Assembly: GCF_000422725.1 (NCBI RefSeq)
Contig: NZ_AUGP01000003.1
Coordinates: 32,567 to 96,566 of the forward strand
DNA length: 64,000 nt
Direction of reading: 5' to 3'
Source of the DNA: Flavobacterium subsaxonicum WB 4.1-42 = DSM 21790
Lineage (GTDB): Bacteria > Bacteroidota > Bacteroidia > Flavobacteriales > Flavobacteriaceae
In this document: positions 1 through 8,325 of the stretch, in pieces
Numbering within the stretch: position 1 is the first letter of the stretch
Layout: each line of letters starts with the position of its first letter
Program-made: the position numbers and the translations under genes
The notes under the pieces: generated by a model
Databases searched by the model: none
What the model was told of the DNA's origin: nothing
Seen by the model: the letters and a program-made list of their open reading frames with translations, nothing else

Positions 1-880
1 CCTCAGTACTTGCAAAATAGCCTTTGCCAAATTGCTTACCTACAAGGTTTTTAGCCAGTATTACATTAATAGGCTGATAGGTGTACTGATTAAAAGTCTG
101 CACTAAAACATAGTCTATGTGTGGGCCAACGGTTAATGCCGTATTTGATGGAAGTGTCCAAGGTGTGGTGGTCCATGCCATGATGTCTACCTCACCAAAG
201 CCCTGTAAAAATTCGGGCAGCGTATTGGGCACGGTTTTAAACTGCGCCACAATGGTAGTATCAGTAACATCGCGGTAAGCGCCCGGCTGGTTAACCTCGT
301 GAGAGCTTAACCCGGTACCCGCTTTTGGCGAATACGGCTGTATGGTGTAGCCTTTGTAAAGCAGGCCTTTATCATAAATTTGTTTAAGCAGCCACCAAAC
401 GGTTTCCATGTATTTAGGCTTGTAGGTAATATACGGGTCTTCCATATCTACCCAATAGCCCATTTTTTCGGTAAGGTCGTTCCACACATCGGTGTAGCGC
501 ATAACGGTGCGTTTGCATGCCTCGTTATACTCTTCTACCGTAATGGTTTTGCCTATGTCTTCTTTAGTAATGCCCAGTTCTTTCTCGGTACCCAGCTCTA
601 CAGGCAGGCCGTGGGTATCCCAACCGGCTTTACGTTTAACCTGGTAGCCTTTTTGCGTTTGGTAACGGCAAAAAATATCTTTAATAGCGCGGGCCATAAC
701 GTGGTGAATGCCCGGCAGGCCGTTTGCCGATGGCGGGCCCTCGTAAAATACATATTGCGGCTTGCCCTGGCGGGTGGTTACGCTTTTTTCGAATATAGAT
801 TCTTTCTTCCAGAAATCAAGGACTTCGCTTGCTACCGTTGGCAGGTCAAGCCCCTTGTATTCAGTAAACTTAGTGCTCAT
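1..880 (-). CDS. ileS: Isoleucyl-tRNA synthetase, N-terminal part (truncated by window edge)
   Basis: Charges tRNA-Ile with isoleucine in the cytoplasm. About 293 N-terminal residues are visible; the rest lies left of base 1. Reading the minus strand from an ATG ending at 880 gives a class I synthetase start. A nucleotide-binding HIGH-type signature appears as GIHH at residues 57-60, preceded by PPSANGLP (residues 49-56). This GLPGIHH form belongs to the eukaryote-like IleS subgroup common in Bacteroidota (family knowledge). Downstream the frame stays open through SPKAGTGLSSHEVN and similar conserved blocks. The gene is divergent from the secreted protein at 1022. I saw no T-box-like leader in the 141-bp gap. 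Confidence 0.95.
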   Translation of the reverse strand, partial: MSTKFTEYKGLDLPTVASEVLDFWKKESIFEKSVTTRQGKPQYVFYEGPPSANGLPGIHHVMARAIKDIFCRYQTQKGYQVKRKAGWDTHGLPVELGTEKELGITKEDIGKTITVEEYNEACKRTVMRYTDVWNDLTEKMGYWVDMEDPYITYKPKYMETVWWLLKQIYDKGLLYKGYTIQPYSPKAGTGLSSHEVNQPGAYRDVTDTTIVAQFKTVPNTLPEFLQGFGEVDIMAWTTTPWTLPSNTALTVGPHIDYVLVQTFNQYTYQPINVILAKNLVGKQFGKGYFASTE

Positions 881-979
881 TTTTTATAGCTTGTAAAAAT
901 CAATTTGCGAAAGTAATGATTTTTTTTATGTAATGGTAATTCTAAGGGCAGATGTGGGTTTGTATCACCCTAAAACCTT

Positions 980-987
980 TACTTTTG
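980..987 (+). promoter_or_regulatory. -7 promoter element for the delta-60 repeat gene
   Basis: TACTTTTG matches the Bacteroidota -7 consensus TAnnTTTG and lies 34 bp before the ATG at 1022. This implies a leader of roughly 25-30 nt. Confidence 0.6.
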
Positions 988-1021
988 CCGCTAACAGTAT
1001 TAATCAAATTACACCTTATTT

Positions 1022-2497
1022 ATGAAATTAAAAATTACTCAAATTTATCTTAGCTTATTTTTAGCGTGCTTTTCATTTTTTGTAATGAATGGGCAGGATG
1101 TACCACTGCTGCCACATGATCTTGACCCTGCATTTACTTCGCCTTTTGCAAATGATTTTGCCACCGAAGCTTACTGCGTTGCTGTCCAGCCAGATGGAAA
1201 AATTATAGTTAGTGGAGCTTTTACAACAGGCATCGGTAATAATAATGGTGGCCTGGTAAGGCTTAATGAAGATGGAAGCCTTAATCAGGAATTTACAATT
1301 TTTTCAAGTGGAAACATTAATGCACTGTTAATCCTGCCGGACGGAAAGATTGTTGTAGGAGGTATATTTACAATTGGTAGTGCTCAATACTGTATTGCAC
1401 GGCTTAATGCCGATGGTTCGTTAGATGAAACATTTACACCTGTTGCAAGTAATAGTGCTTTTGCTGATACTGTTTTTTCTATGGCATTGCAAAGTGATGG
1501 TAAAATAGTAGCAGGCGGATCATTTGAACATATTAATGGCATTGCCACTGCTAATCTTGTACGTATTAACACCAATGGAAGTGTAGATACAACTCTGAAT
1601 TTAACAGAAGGGGCAGGTACCACCGGATTTAGTTCAACAGTAAATTCTGTAGCCGTATTACCCGATGGAAAAATTTTAGCGTTAGGTAGTTTTAATTATT
1701 TTAGTGCTATAAGTGCTAAAAGCATTGCACGCCTTAATGCAGATGGTAGCCTTGATACTACTTTTACCACAGGCTTTGATAATAATTCTGAATTACATTC
1801 TATACATGTAAAAGCCGATGGAAAACTGCTTGTAGGAGGATATTTTGTAAACTATAATGGCGTACCCATTACTTGTTTAGCCAGCCTTAATACCAACGGT
1901 ACTTTAGATACAACGTTTAATGTGGGAGGCTCAGGTGCTATAGGATTAATACGTGCAATTGCGGTTGATGCCCAGGGGAAAATACTTATTGGAGGAAGTC
2001 TTTTTTCATATAATGGACAACCAAGAATAAGCTTCGCAAAGCTAAACAGTGATGGAACATTGGATGACAGTTTTAATCATTATACTACAGGTACCGCATA
2101 TTACAATGGCTTTATGGCAGATGTAAATTCTGAAGTACGATCTATTGCTCTACAGGGCGACGGTAAAATACTTGCAGCAGGCCATTTTAATAAGTATAAA
2201 AGTACTACTATGGTAAATGTTGCAAGGCTTATGGGCGGAGAAGTGCTAAGTACAGATACCTTTGCAAAAAATAAAGTTTCGTACTATCCTAACCCTGTTA
2301 ATGATAAGCTGTACATAAATTCGGCCGATGTTGTTACCGGTGTAAAAATAGTATCGCTTACAGGTCAGGCAGTAATGGAAATAACTACAGCATCTGGCCT
2401 GGATGCAATAAATGTTACAAATTTACAGGCAGGATGCTATGTTGTACACGCAACTACAGAATCTGGTACAGCTAACTTTAAGATAATTAAGGAGTAA
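1022..2497 (+). CDS. Secreted delta-60 repeat protein with T9SS type A sorting domain
   Basis: 491 aa. An N-terminal signal peptide (about residues 1-24, ending ...FVMNGQD) is followed by six full, and one partial, delta-60/beta-propeller-type repeats of about 50-60 residues. Each carries a DGKI..GG core and ends in a motif like RLNADGSLDTTF. The last ~75 residues (from about SYYPNPVNDKLYI to the terminal KIIKE) form a T9SS type A C-terminal sorting domain. The protein is therefore predicted to be exported by Sec, passed through the T9SS and left on the cell surface or released. The substrate is unknown. It opens a run of secreted proteins and is followed by a terminator-like hairpin. Confidence 0.88.
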   Translation: MKLKITQIYLSLFLACFSFFVMNGQDVPLLPHDLDPAFTSPFANDFATEAYCVAVQPDGKIIVSGAFTTGIGNNNGGLVRLNEDGSLNQEFTIFSSGNINALLILPDGKIVVGGIFTIGSAQYCIARLNADGSLDETFTPVASNSAFADTVFSMALQSDGKIVAGGSFEHINGIATANLVRINTNGSVDTTLNLTEGAGTTGFSSTVNSVAVLPDGKILALGSFNYFSAISAKSIARLNADGSLDTTFTTGFDNNSELHSIHVKADGKLLVGGYFVNYNGVPITCLASLNTNGTLDTTFNVGGSGAIGLIRAIAVDAQGKILIGGSLFSYNGQPRISFAKLNSDGTLDDSFNHYTTGTAYYNGFMADVNSEVRSIALQGDGKILAAGHFNKYKSTTMVNVARLMGGEVLSTDTFAKNKVSYYPNPVNDKLYINSADVVTGVKIVSLTGQAVMEITTASGLDAINVTNLQAGCYVVHATTESGTANFKIIKE

Positions 2498-2523
2498 TTT
2501 ATTGACACAAATGCTTTTTATAT

Positions 2524-2549
2524 AAATGCTCGCACCCAGCGGGCATTTA
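2524..2549 (+). terminator. Weak intrinsic terminator
   Basis: AAATGCTCGC and GCGGGCATTT pair around ACCCA with one G-U pair. A short T-rich tail follows, 27 bp after the delta-60 gene. Confidence 0.5.
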
Positions 2550-2614
2550 TTATAGAGCCCACAAGTGTTCTAAACTGTTTCTGTTATATTTTTGATAATA
2601 ATAGTCTGAAATAG

Positions 2615-2622
2615 TAACTTTG
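2615..2622 (+). promoter_or_regulatory. Bacteroidota promoter for the first LRR-type lipoprotein
   Basis: TAACTTTG matches the -7 consensus TAnnTTTG. A TTTTG at 2589-2593 sits at about the -33 distance. The start codon follows 19 bp after the box. Confidence 0.65.
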
Positions 2623-2641
2623 ATATCAAATATTCTCTCCC

Positions 2642-3841
2642 ATGAAAAAATCGTACCTATTTTTAGTTTTACTGGCTGCATTGAGCTTTTCGTGCAGTAA
2701 TGATGATAAACCGGCTGATGAACCTGTGGTAATTGTGCCTGAAGAAGGAGAACAGCCTGGAGAAGAGCAGCCTGCAGAATGCCTTTATTATAATGGTGAT
2801 GCGATATTAACTACCCAGGCCGAAGTTGATGCCTTTGGTGCTAACCATTACTGCGGCGTTATGGGTAATTTTTATATTGGAAGCCAGAATGGAGTAAGCA
2901 ATATTACCAGCCTGGAACCCCTTAAGGATATTGTTACAGCTACCGGCACCGGATTTACATTTACTATAAAAAACAACCCAAATCTTGTATCGTTAGAGGG
3001 GTTGCATAATATTGCTAATGTTAGTAAAGTACTTATAGAAAACAACGCCTCGCTTTTAAATTTGCAGGGACTAAGGGCTTTAACAAATTTCGACGAATAC
3101 GGAACTTTACGTATAAATAATAATGCCAGCCTGCAAAACTTAACTGGTTTAGAGGCAATAACAAAAATGCGGGAGTTGCTGGTTACCAACAATCCGGCTT
3201 TAATTAGTTGTATAGGGCTTAAAAATTGTACAGAATTTGGCCAGTTGACTATATCATCTTCGCCACAGCTCGCCACCCTCAATGGTATTACGGCTGCAAC
3301 AATAGGAGATTTAAGTCTTAAAGACTTAGGCGTTGCGTCATTATCGGTGCTAAATGGTTTAACGGAAGCTGATTATATAAGTATAGAATTTTTGCCCAAC
3401 TTAACTACGTTGCAAGGGCTTGAAGGGTTAATCTCAGTAAGTGGTGTATCAGTTCGCAACAATGCGGGGCTTACATCGCTATACGGACTCCAAAACCTTA
3501 CGGGGAATGTAAATTCTTTAGTTATTGAGGGTAATAATGCAATTGTTTCTGTAGAACATTTATTGAGTGTAACAAGTATTACAAATACCCTTAATGGTAC
3601 TAATTACCTGGGAGGCCTTACGTTAAGAAATAATGCATCGCTTATCTCGCTAAACGGACTCCAGAACATAGAACAGTTTAGCGGCAACCTTTACGTTACC
3701 CAAAACAACGCGCTAAAAAACCTATGTGCTTTGCAATCTATTTTAATAAACAAAACATCAAATAGTTATGTGTCTGTTTATGATAATTTAAATCCTGTAA
3801 CACCTACAGATATTATAGCTGGCAATTGCAGTATAGATTAA
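2642..3841 (+). CDS. Leucine-rich/receptor-L-type lipoprotein (paralogue 1)
   Basis: 399 aa. A lipoprotein signal peptide with lipobox LSFSC gives the lipidated Cys18. An acidic, Pro/Glu-rich linker follows (about residues 19-47), as expected for surface-exposed Bacteroidota lipoproteins. The rest consists of irregular leucine-rich units of the type NNASLxxLxGLxxL, resembling receptor-L-domain or bacterial LRR solenoids. The end, AIVSVEHLL... to NLCALQSI and IIAGNCSID, is closely mirrored in the next gene, so the two are tandem paralogues. A role in surface binding or adhesion is inference; no catalytic motif is visible. It has its own promoter and terminator, so it is probably monocistronic. 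Confidence 0.8.
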   Translation: MKKSYLFLVLLAALSFSCSNDDKPADEPVVIVPEEGEQPGEEQPAECLYYNGDAILTTQAEVDAFGANHYCGVMGNFYIGSQNGVSNITSLEPLKDIVTATGTGFTFTIKNNPNLVSLEGLHNIANVSKVLIENNASLLNLQGLRALTNFDEYGTLRINNNASLQNLTGLEAITKMRELLVTNNPALISCIGLKNCTEFGQLTISSSPQLATLNGITAATIGDLSLKDLGVASLSVLNGLTEADYISIEFLPNLTTLQGLEGLISVSGVSVRNNAGLTSLYGLQNLTGNVNSLVIEGNNAIVSVEHLLSVTSITNTLNGTNYLGGLTLRNNASLISLNGLQNIEQFSGNLYVTQNNALKNLCALQSILINKTSNSYVSVYDNLNPVTPTDIIAGNCSID

Positions 3842-3860
3842 TAAAAAATTATATTACATT

Positions 3861-3890
3861 AAAATGCCCGCCCCAACAGCGGGCATTTTT
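3861..3890 (+). terminator. Intrinsic terminator after LRR lipoprotein 1
   Basis: AAAATGCCCGC pairs with GCGGGCATTTTT around a 7-nt loop and runs into a T tract, starting 20 bp after the stop codon. Confidence 0.8.
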
Positions 3891-3916
3891 TATAGGGGTT
3901 ATTTAAACCGTGTACA

Positions 3917-3924
3917 TATATTTG
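3917..3924 (+). promoter_or_regulatory. -7 promoter element for LRR lipoprotein 2
   Basis: TATATTTG matches TAnnTTTG, 26 bp before the ATG and just downstream of the preceding terminator. Confidence 0.6.
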
Positions 3925-3949
3925 TAACACATTAAACCTCCCTCCCTCA

Positions 3950-4831
3950 ATGAAAAAGTTTGTATTCTTAATAATGGCTGTATTTAGTATAGCGGCATGC
4001 AGTAATGATGATAATAACGCTGTAGATACAGAACCCGTTGCTATAGAGCCTGTAGTGTCGGCAGAATGTACCTTTAATGGAGACGTTACTCTTACCAGTC
4101 AGCAGGAAATAGATGCATTTGCTGCCCATAACTACTGCCAGATAAACGGTACAGTTACTGTAAAACAGATAGATAACGTAAGCCAAAATGTAAATCTTAA
4201 AGGTTTAGAAGGGCTTGTCATAATAAACGGAGATTTTATTATACAAGACAACCCTACGTTAATCAATTTAAATGGGTTAACCAATCTAAAACGTGTAAAG
4301 GGTAGCTTTCGGCTATTAAACAATCCTATGCTTTTTTATATAGATGGTGTAGGTAATTTAGAGTCAGTGGGCAATGTAGTTAATATCTCAGGCAATGAAA
4401 TGTTGCAGGATATGAAGGGTTTAGAAAAATTAACGTCGTTAAAGTTTGTAAGCATACACAATAATGCAGCATTACAATCTATGCAAGGTTTAGATAACCT
4501 TGTAAGCATAGACGGTTTGAGTATAGAAAATAACATGCATTTAGCATCGCTTAACGGTTTAAATGCCCTTACATCTATTGGCAGTGACAGCCAGTACGGC
4601 GAGTTAACTATCTCTGGTAATGCTGCATTACAGTCGTTAAACGGACTCCAGAACCTTACTTCTTTTAAAGGTATGACCTTTAAATTGTCCGGTAATACCA
4701 TTTTAAAGAACTTTTGCAGTCTTCAGGGCATTGCTGCTACCGGAAATATTACTACTATATTTGAAGCGTTTGGCAACTATTATAATCCAACGGTGTCAAA
4801 TATTAATAGTGGCAACTGTAGCGTAGAATAA
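3950..4831 (+). CDS. Leucine-rich/receptor-L-type lipoprotein (paralogue 2)
   Basis: 293 aa. The signal peptide ends in lipobox IAAC (Cys17) followed by SNDD, the same start as its upstream neighbour. LRR-type units (LNGLTNLKRVKG, MQGLDNLVSIDG and similar) fill residues from about 60 to 240. The C-terminus (NFCSLQGI... to NSGNCSVE) parallels paralogue 1 (NLCALQSI... to AGNCSID). The DNA near both 3' ends shares the segment AAACGGACTCCAGAAC, which suggests a fairly recent tandem duplication followed by loss of units in this shorter copy. A surface-exposed location is inferred; the ligand is unknown. Confidence 0.8.
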   Translation: MKKFVFLIMAVFSIAACSNDDNNAVDTEPVAIEPVVSAECTFNGDVTLTSQQEIDAFAAHNYCQINGTVTVKQIDNVSQNVNLKGLEGLVIINGDFIIQDNPTLINLNGLTNLKRVKGSFRLLNNPMLFYIDGVGNLESVGNVVNISGNEMLQDMKGLEKLTSLKFVSIHNNAALQSMQGLDNLVSIDGLSIENNMHLASLNGLNALTSIGSDSQYGELTISGNAALQSLNGLQNLTSFKGMTFKLSGNTILKNFCSLQGIAATGNITTIFEAFGNYYNPTVSNINSGNCSVE

Positions 4832-4969
4832 GGCCAGTAATGCAATGTCGGCTTTTAAGTTGTTAATTATTTGATGATAATGAGAATCTTGCAATTATAT
4901 TAGTAAGAAAATTTGCCGATTATAATATTATATTTTTGCGATGTAAGTATTTAATTATTAAATAAAATA

Positions 4970-4977
4970 TATATTTG
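4970..4977 (+). promoter_or_regulatory. -7 promoter element for the secreted orphan at 5015
   Basis: TATATTTG matches TAnnTTTG, 37 bp before the start codon. A second partial match, TATTTTTG, lies at 4931-4938. Confidence 0.55.
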
Positions 4978-5014
4978 TATGTATTTAACACCAACTTAAC
5001 AACCTACTATCACA

Positions 5015-5734
5015 ATGAAAAACATATTTAGTATGTTTATCTATTTGTTAATTAGTACTGTTGTTTTTGCCCAGGAGAAGGCAACTACCACAGCACCGTT
5101 AATAAATACCGTTGTAACAGGCCGCATGCTCGAAACTACCGGCTGGCTGCAAAATAAATCAGGACAGTGGATATCGGGCCGTAACAAAATTCCGGCAAAC
5201 CTTGAGGCTCAGTACAAAAACCTCTCAGACCTTGAACAAAACAGCCTTGGCGAAAACCGTGAAAACTTTGTTTACATGGAGCTTAGAGATGTTAACCTGG
5301 GCAACACGCCCTGTACTATCCTGATTAAGAAGTATAAAGACGGGTATTACAAGTACGAATCGGTAATGAAGGGCTGGGTAGCCCAAAACAGCATTACCTA
5401 CTACGTGTTTGAAACCGCCGAGATGGATAAGCTTAAAAACCTTGCGCCGGAGACGCTTTACAACATTAAGTTTAACACGTTGTATTGCCGTACTATGCTC
5501 AATATCAGCGATAAATTTAGCCTTTACGATATTATTGCCGACCTGCAAACCGCCATTAAAAGCAAAGAAAAACCTATTTTTAAAGAAGACCTTATGGTTA
5601 ACATACGGCTAACCAAGGGCAATGTGCGCTTTATACTGCAAACCGCCGTTAGCTACACCGCCCCTCAGGACTTGGAAAAGTATTACTACGAAACCACGCT
5701 CGATGTGTTTACCCGACTCTTTAAACTGTATTAA
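5015..5734 (+). CDS. Secreted protein of unknown function
   Basis: 239 aa. A clear Sec signal peptide (MKNIFSMFIYLLISTVVFA, cleavage before Gln20) is followed by a mixed soluble domain with no transmembrane segment, lipobox or sorting domain, so it is probably periplasmic. I do not recognise the family. The C-terminal half is rich in aromatic residues (KYYYETTLDVFTRLFKLY). The coding DNA is more GC-rich than the neighbouring LRR genes. It has its own promoter and a strong terminator, so it appears monocistronic. Confidence 0.7.
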   Translation: MKNIFSMFIYLLISTVVFAQEKATTTAPLINTVVTGRMLETTGWLQNKSGQWISGRNKIPANLEAQYKNLSDLEQNSLGENRENFVYMELRDVNLGNTPCTILIKKYKDGYYKYESVMKGWVAQNSITYYVFETAEMDKLKNLAPETLYNIKFNTLYCRTMLNISDKFSLYDIIADLQTAIKSKEKPIFKEDLMVNIRLTKGNVRFILQTAVSYTAPQDLEKYYYETTLDVFTRLFKLY

Positions 5735-5747
5735 AAATTAAATATTT

Positions 5748-5776
5748 TGCCCGTGCTGTTGCGCGGGCTTTTTTTT
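5748..5776 (+). terminator. Intrinsic terminator
   Basis: GCCCGTG pairs with CGCGGGC around a short loop, followed by eight T residues, 14 bp after the stop of the 5015 gene. Confidence 0.75.
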
Positions 5777-5890
5777 GCTTTTTCGGGCAATTTTACCCTT
5801 AATATTTCACTTTTGGACTTTGAGTTTGCGCATAATTATGGGCAATTATTGCCATAATTTTTTGTAATGGATAAAAAGGCTTAAAAATAA

Positions 5891-5906
5891 TATACCAACC
5901 GGTATA
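5891..5906 (+). promoter_or_regulatory. TetR-type operator-like palindrome, copy 1
   Basis: TATACC-AACC-GGTATA is a perfect 6-bp-arm inverted repeat upstream of the 6089 gene. The same 16 bases recur at 8235, and a one-mismatch copy in reverse orientation lies at 8187. Apart from this site and the terminator at 5748, the gap 5735-6088 shows nothing I can identify. Confidence 0.45.
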
Positions 5907-6088
5907 AAATGTCTTGGGTTATCCTTTAAAATAACTATTTTTAGAGTCTGTCATTGCATGTGAAATTGGAACCTAAAATGTCGTTAGATTTTTGAGACCT
6001 ATTGCCATTTTTGGTTTTCGGAACATACCATTTTGCTTTGACCGTGGGTTGTAATGCGATGTATTTATTTGTAGAAACTAAAAGGGGC

Positions 6089-8176
6089 ATGAAAAAAATC
6101 TTACAATTTATAGTTTTGCTTACAATTCTAACTGTAAAGGGTCAGGATAGGCATCCCATGTATTTTTTAGAATTTAAGCTAATGGAAGCCAATAAGCAGG
6201 CACTTTTTGATATAGGCCCTTATTTTGATGACAAAAGTATTATTGTAGAAAATTTAGGCTATCACCGCTTACAACCTTCGGTTGCTCAGGTCTCTAAAAG
6301 GATTGTTGATGAAAATACACTCTTTACTAAAACCGAAATTTTAGTTGATACCGCTACCACAGCTCAATTTTTAGGGTTTCTAAACAAAAACAATGATAAA
6401 ATTGTATTTTCTGACCTCGCAAATGCTTTTTTAATAACACCCTTAGAAAAAAGAGAGATTCGTTATCAGGTAAGGCAGGTGCCTACTGTAAGAATGGCCG
6501 AACTTAAGGCTAAATCTGCCCAATTATTTACACCCCAATGGGTGGTATTTAACCAGATTGACTCGCTTATCAAAAAGAAAAACCCTAAAGCCTTACTTTT
6601 AATAGCATCCGAATTATTTAAAAAACGCTATCGGTATGATAGGCATTATTTTAATTATGAGGAATTTACAAGCCTTTTGGAGCATCTTACCGGTACTGTT
6701 ATTGGCGTAGAAGACGAACGTAAAGAGATAAGCTGGCATATTGATGAAGATTTTGAGCCTAACTCTAAATTAAACCTGCTTATTTATTTTAGCAAATACT
6801 ATAAACAGTACAAATGGGATGATAAAAAAGGCATTTTTAACAATGCCGGGCAAACGTTACTGCCGTTTAGCAAAGAGGCTGCTCTTTTTAGCCAATTAAG
6901 CAGTAACGATAGCACTATAGCCATAAATGCCTTTATAGAGCTTACTAATAGTAATGTTAACGAGGTAACTAAGCTTGCTAAAGAGTATGATGAGTCCAGC
7001 ATTAGTTTTAACTACACCTTACCAGGGTTTGCTTATAGGTTTTTACAGCAGCTGGTTAAACTTACAGCATATTGCAGAGCCAACGGTATAGATCTTACAT
7101 ATACGCCAACGCTGCGTGCCGATATAGAGTTGTTAAAAACAGATTTGTCTTTTAAAGAACGCAGGGCTATAGAAAACAGGCTTATAAACGGCTTAACCTT
7201 AGATACTGTTACGGCCTTTGAATATTGGAGCCTGATATACGAAAAAAATGGCAGCCTGTCTTATTCTGCCGGGCGAATTGTAGATGTTTTTTATTCTGGG
7301 CAGTGGGATAAAATGCTGGCCGATAAAAAACAAACTAACTTGTTTTTAAAGAAAGCAATACTCTTTAAAAGACTTTACATTAATGGTGTATGCTATAATT
7401 ACAGGGCAAAATTTGCAGGTGCTTCAGCACAAATTCTGAGTCTTTTTGATGATTATAATACTACCGATGACGATATAAAATATATGGCCAGCCTAATAAG
7501 GCCATTGCAAACGCAGGAGTACAAAGTTTATCCGGTACATCCGTTAGATACCACTCAATATTATGTAAGAGGTCTGGAGTTAAAACTTAAGGATGCTTTA
7601 AAAGGGTGGGCAGATACCGAAGAGCAGATGGATACTTTAGAAGGTTTAGTGTCTCAAATAAGTTACAGCCAGATTGGTACAGTTTTAAAACTGATGGATA
7701 AAGTTACCTTTACAAAACCTTATGATGCTTACTCTTTTTTGGATCGCGATTTTGGTTTCTTTTGGATTAACGAACCGCAGGACCCCGCTGTAAGGCGGCA
7801 ATTTATGGATAATTATAATCAATACTCAGAATTTGAATTGTATAGTTATTATTTATGCGAGGCAGGTATCGACTATAAAAACAGCAATGGCTCATTAAAC
7901 TACGATAAAATTTACGACCTGATAAAATATGGCGAAACCGAGATGCTTGCCGGGGGCGGGCCAGCATTGGTAAATGAAACGTATGCATTAATAAAATTAT
8001 TAGAAATAACTTTTAAAACTACATTAGACTTGTCCAGCAAATATTGCAGCTCTCAAAATATGTATAACTGTCATGTGGTAAAAAAAGTTAAGGCATGGTC
8101 GCATTATTTAACAAATAATAATTTGTTGCAATTGCCTCATAACGAGCCTGTCTCCTTTAATGCCTTTAATCATTAA
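6089..8176 (+). CDS. Large secreted protein of unknown function
   Basis: 695 aa from the ATG at 6089. The frame is open from 6002, but the segment starting at 6089 (MKKILQFIVLLTILTVKGQ) is a standard signal peptide, so I choose that start. The mature part is a long, probably helical soluble protein with no recognised catalytic motif, membrane span or sorting domain. Several stretches look like helical-repeat pairs (for example LLKTDLSFKERRAIENRLI). It is flanked on both sides by TATACC-N4-GGTATA palindromes, which suggests control by a regulator encoded elsewhere. I do not recognise the family. Confidence 0.7.
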   Translation: MKKILQFIVLLTILTVKGQDRHPMYFLEFKLMEANKQALFDIGPYFDDKSIIVENLGYHRLQPSVAQVSKRIVDENTLFTKTEILVDTATTAQFLGFLNKNNDKIVFSDLANAFLITPLEKREIRYQVRQVPTVRMAELKAKSAQLFTPQWVVFNQIDSLIKKKNPKALLLIASELFKKRYRYDRHYFNYEEFTSLLEHLTGTVIGVEDERKEISWHIDEDFEPNSKLNLLIYFSKYYKQYKWDDKKGIFNNAGQTLLPFSKEAALFSQLSSNDSTIAINAFIELTNSNVNEVTKLAKEYDESSISFNYTLPGFAYRFLQQLVKLTAYCRANGIDLTYTPTLRADIELLKTDLSFKERRAIENRLINGLTLDTVTAFEYWSLIYEKNGSLSYSAGRIVDVFYSGQWDKMLADKKQTNLFLKKAILFKRLYINGVCYNYRAKFAGASAQILSLFDDYNTTDDDIKYMASLIRPLQTQEYKVYPVHPLDTTQYYVRGLELKLKDALKGWADTEEQMDTLEGLVSQISYSQIGTVLKLMDKVTFTKPYDAYSFLDRDFGFFWINEPQDPAVRRQFMDNYNQYSEFELYSYYLCEAGIDYKNSNGSLNYDKIYDLIKYGETEMLAGGGPALVNETYALIKLLEITFKTTLDLSSKYCSSQNMYNCHVVKKVKAWSHYLTNNNLLQLPHNEPVSFNAFNH

Positions 8177-8183
8177 AACCTTT

Positions 8184-8250
8184 AAATATACCGGTCGGTA
8201 TATTTTTATGCGCAAAAAAGGTATAATCCGTAAATATACCAACCGGTATA
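8184..8250 (+). promoter_or_regulatory. Pair of operator-like palindromes, copies 2 and 3
   Basis: Copy 2 (8184-8205) has perfect 9-bp arms AAATATACC and GGTATATTT around GGTC. Copy 3 (8235-8250) is TATACC-AACC-GGTATA, identical to copy 1 at 5891. Copy 2 is essentially the reverse complement of copy 3. They sit 140-76 bp before the esterase start and just after the 6089 gene. Size and symmetry fit a TetR-family operator; no tetR gene is in the window. Alternatively the two could pair as a transcribed hairpin. Confidence 0.5.
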
Positions 8251-8325
8251 AAACCCCATGCGGTAAATTCTTCAAAATATAATTAGTATTTTAGTGCTTC
8301 CAAAAAATCCAACATCTACTACCTC

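Noticed and set aside
380..889. Open frame on the + strand at the left end
   Set aside because: It is antisense to ileS, which is strongly supported on the minus strand; the translated sequence has no recognisable features.
881..1021. T-box or other leader upstream of ileS
   Set aside because: No specifier-loop or antiterminator-like structure is visible in the 141-bp gap; T-boxes are not typical in this phylum.
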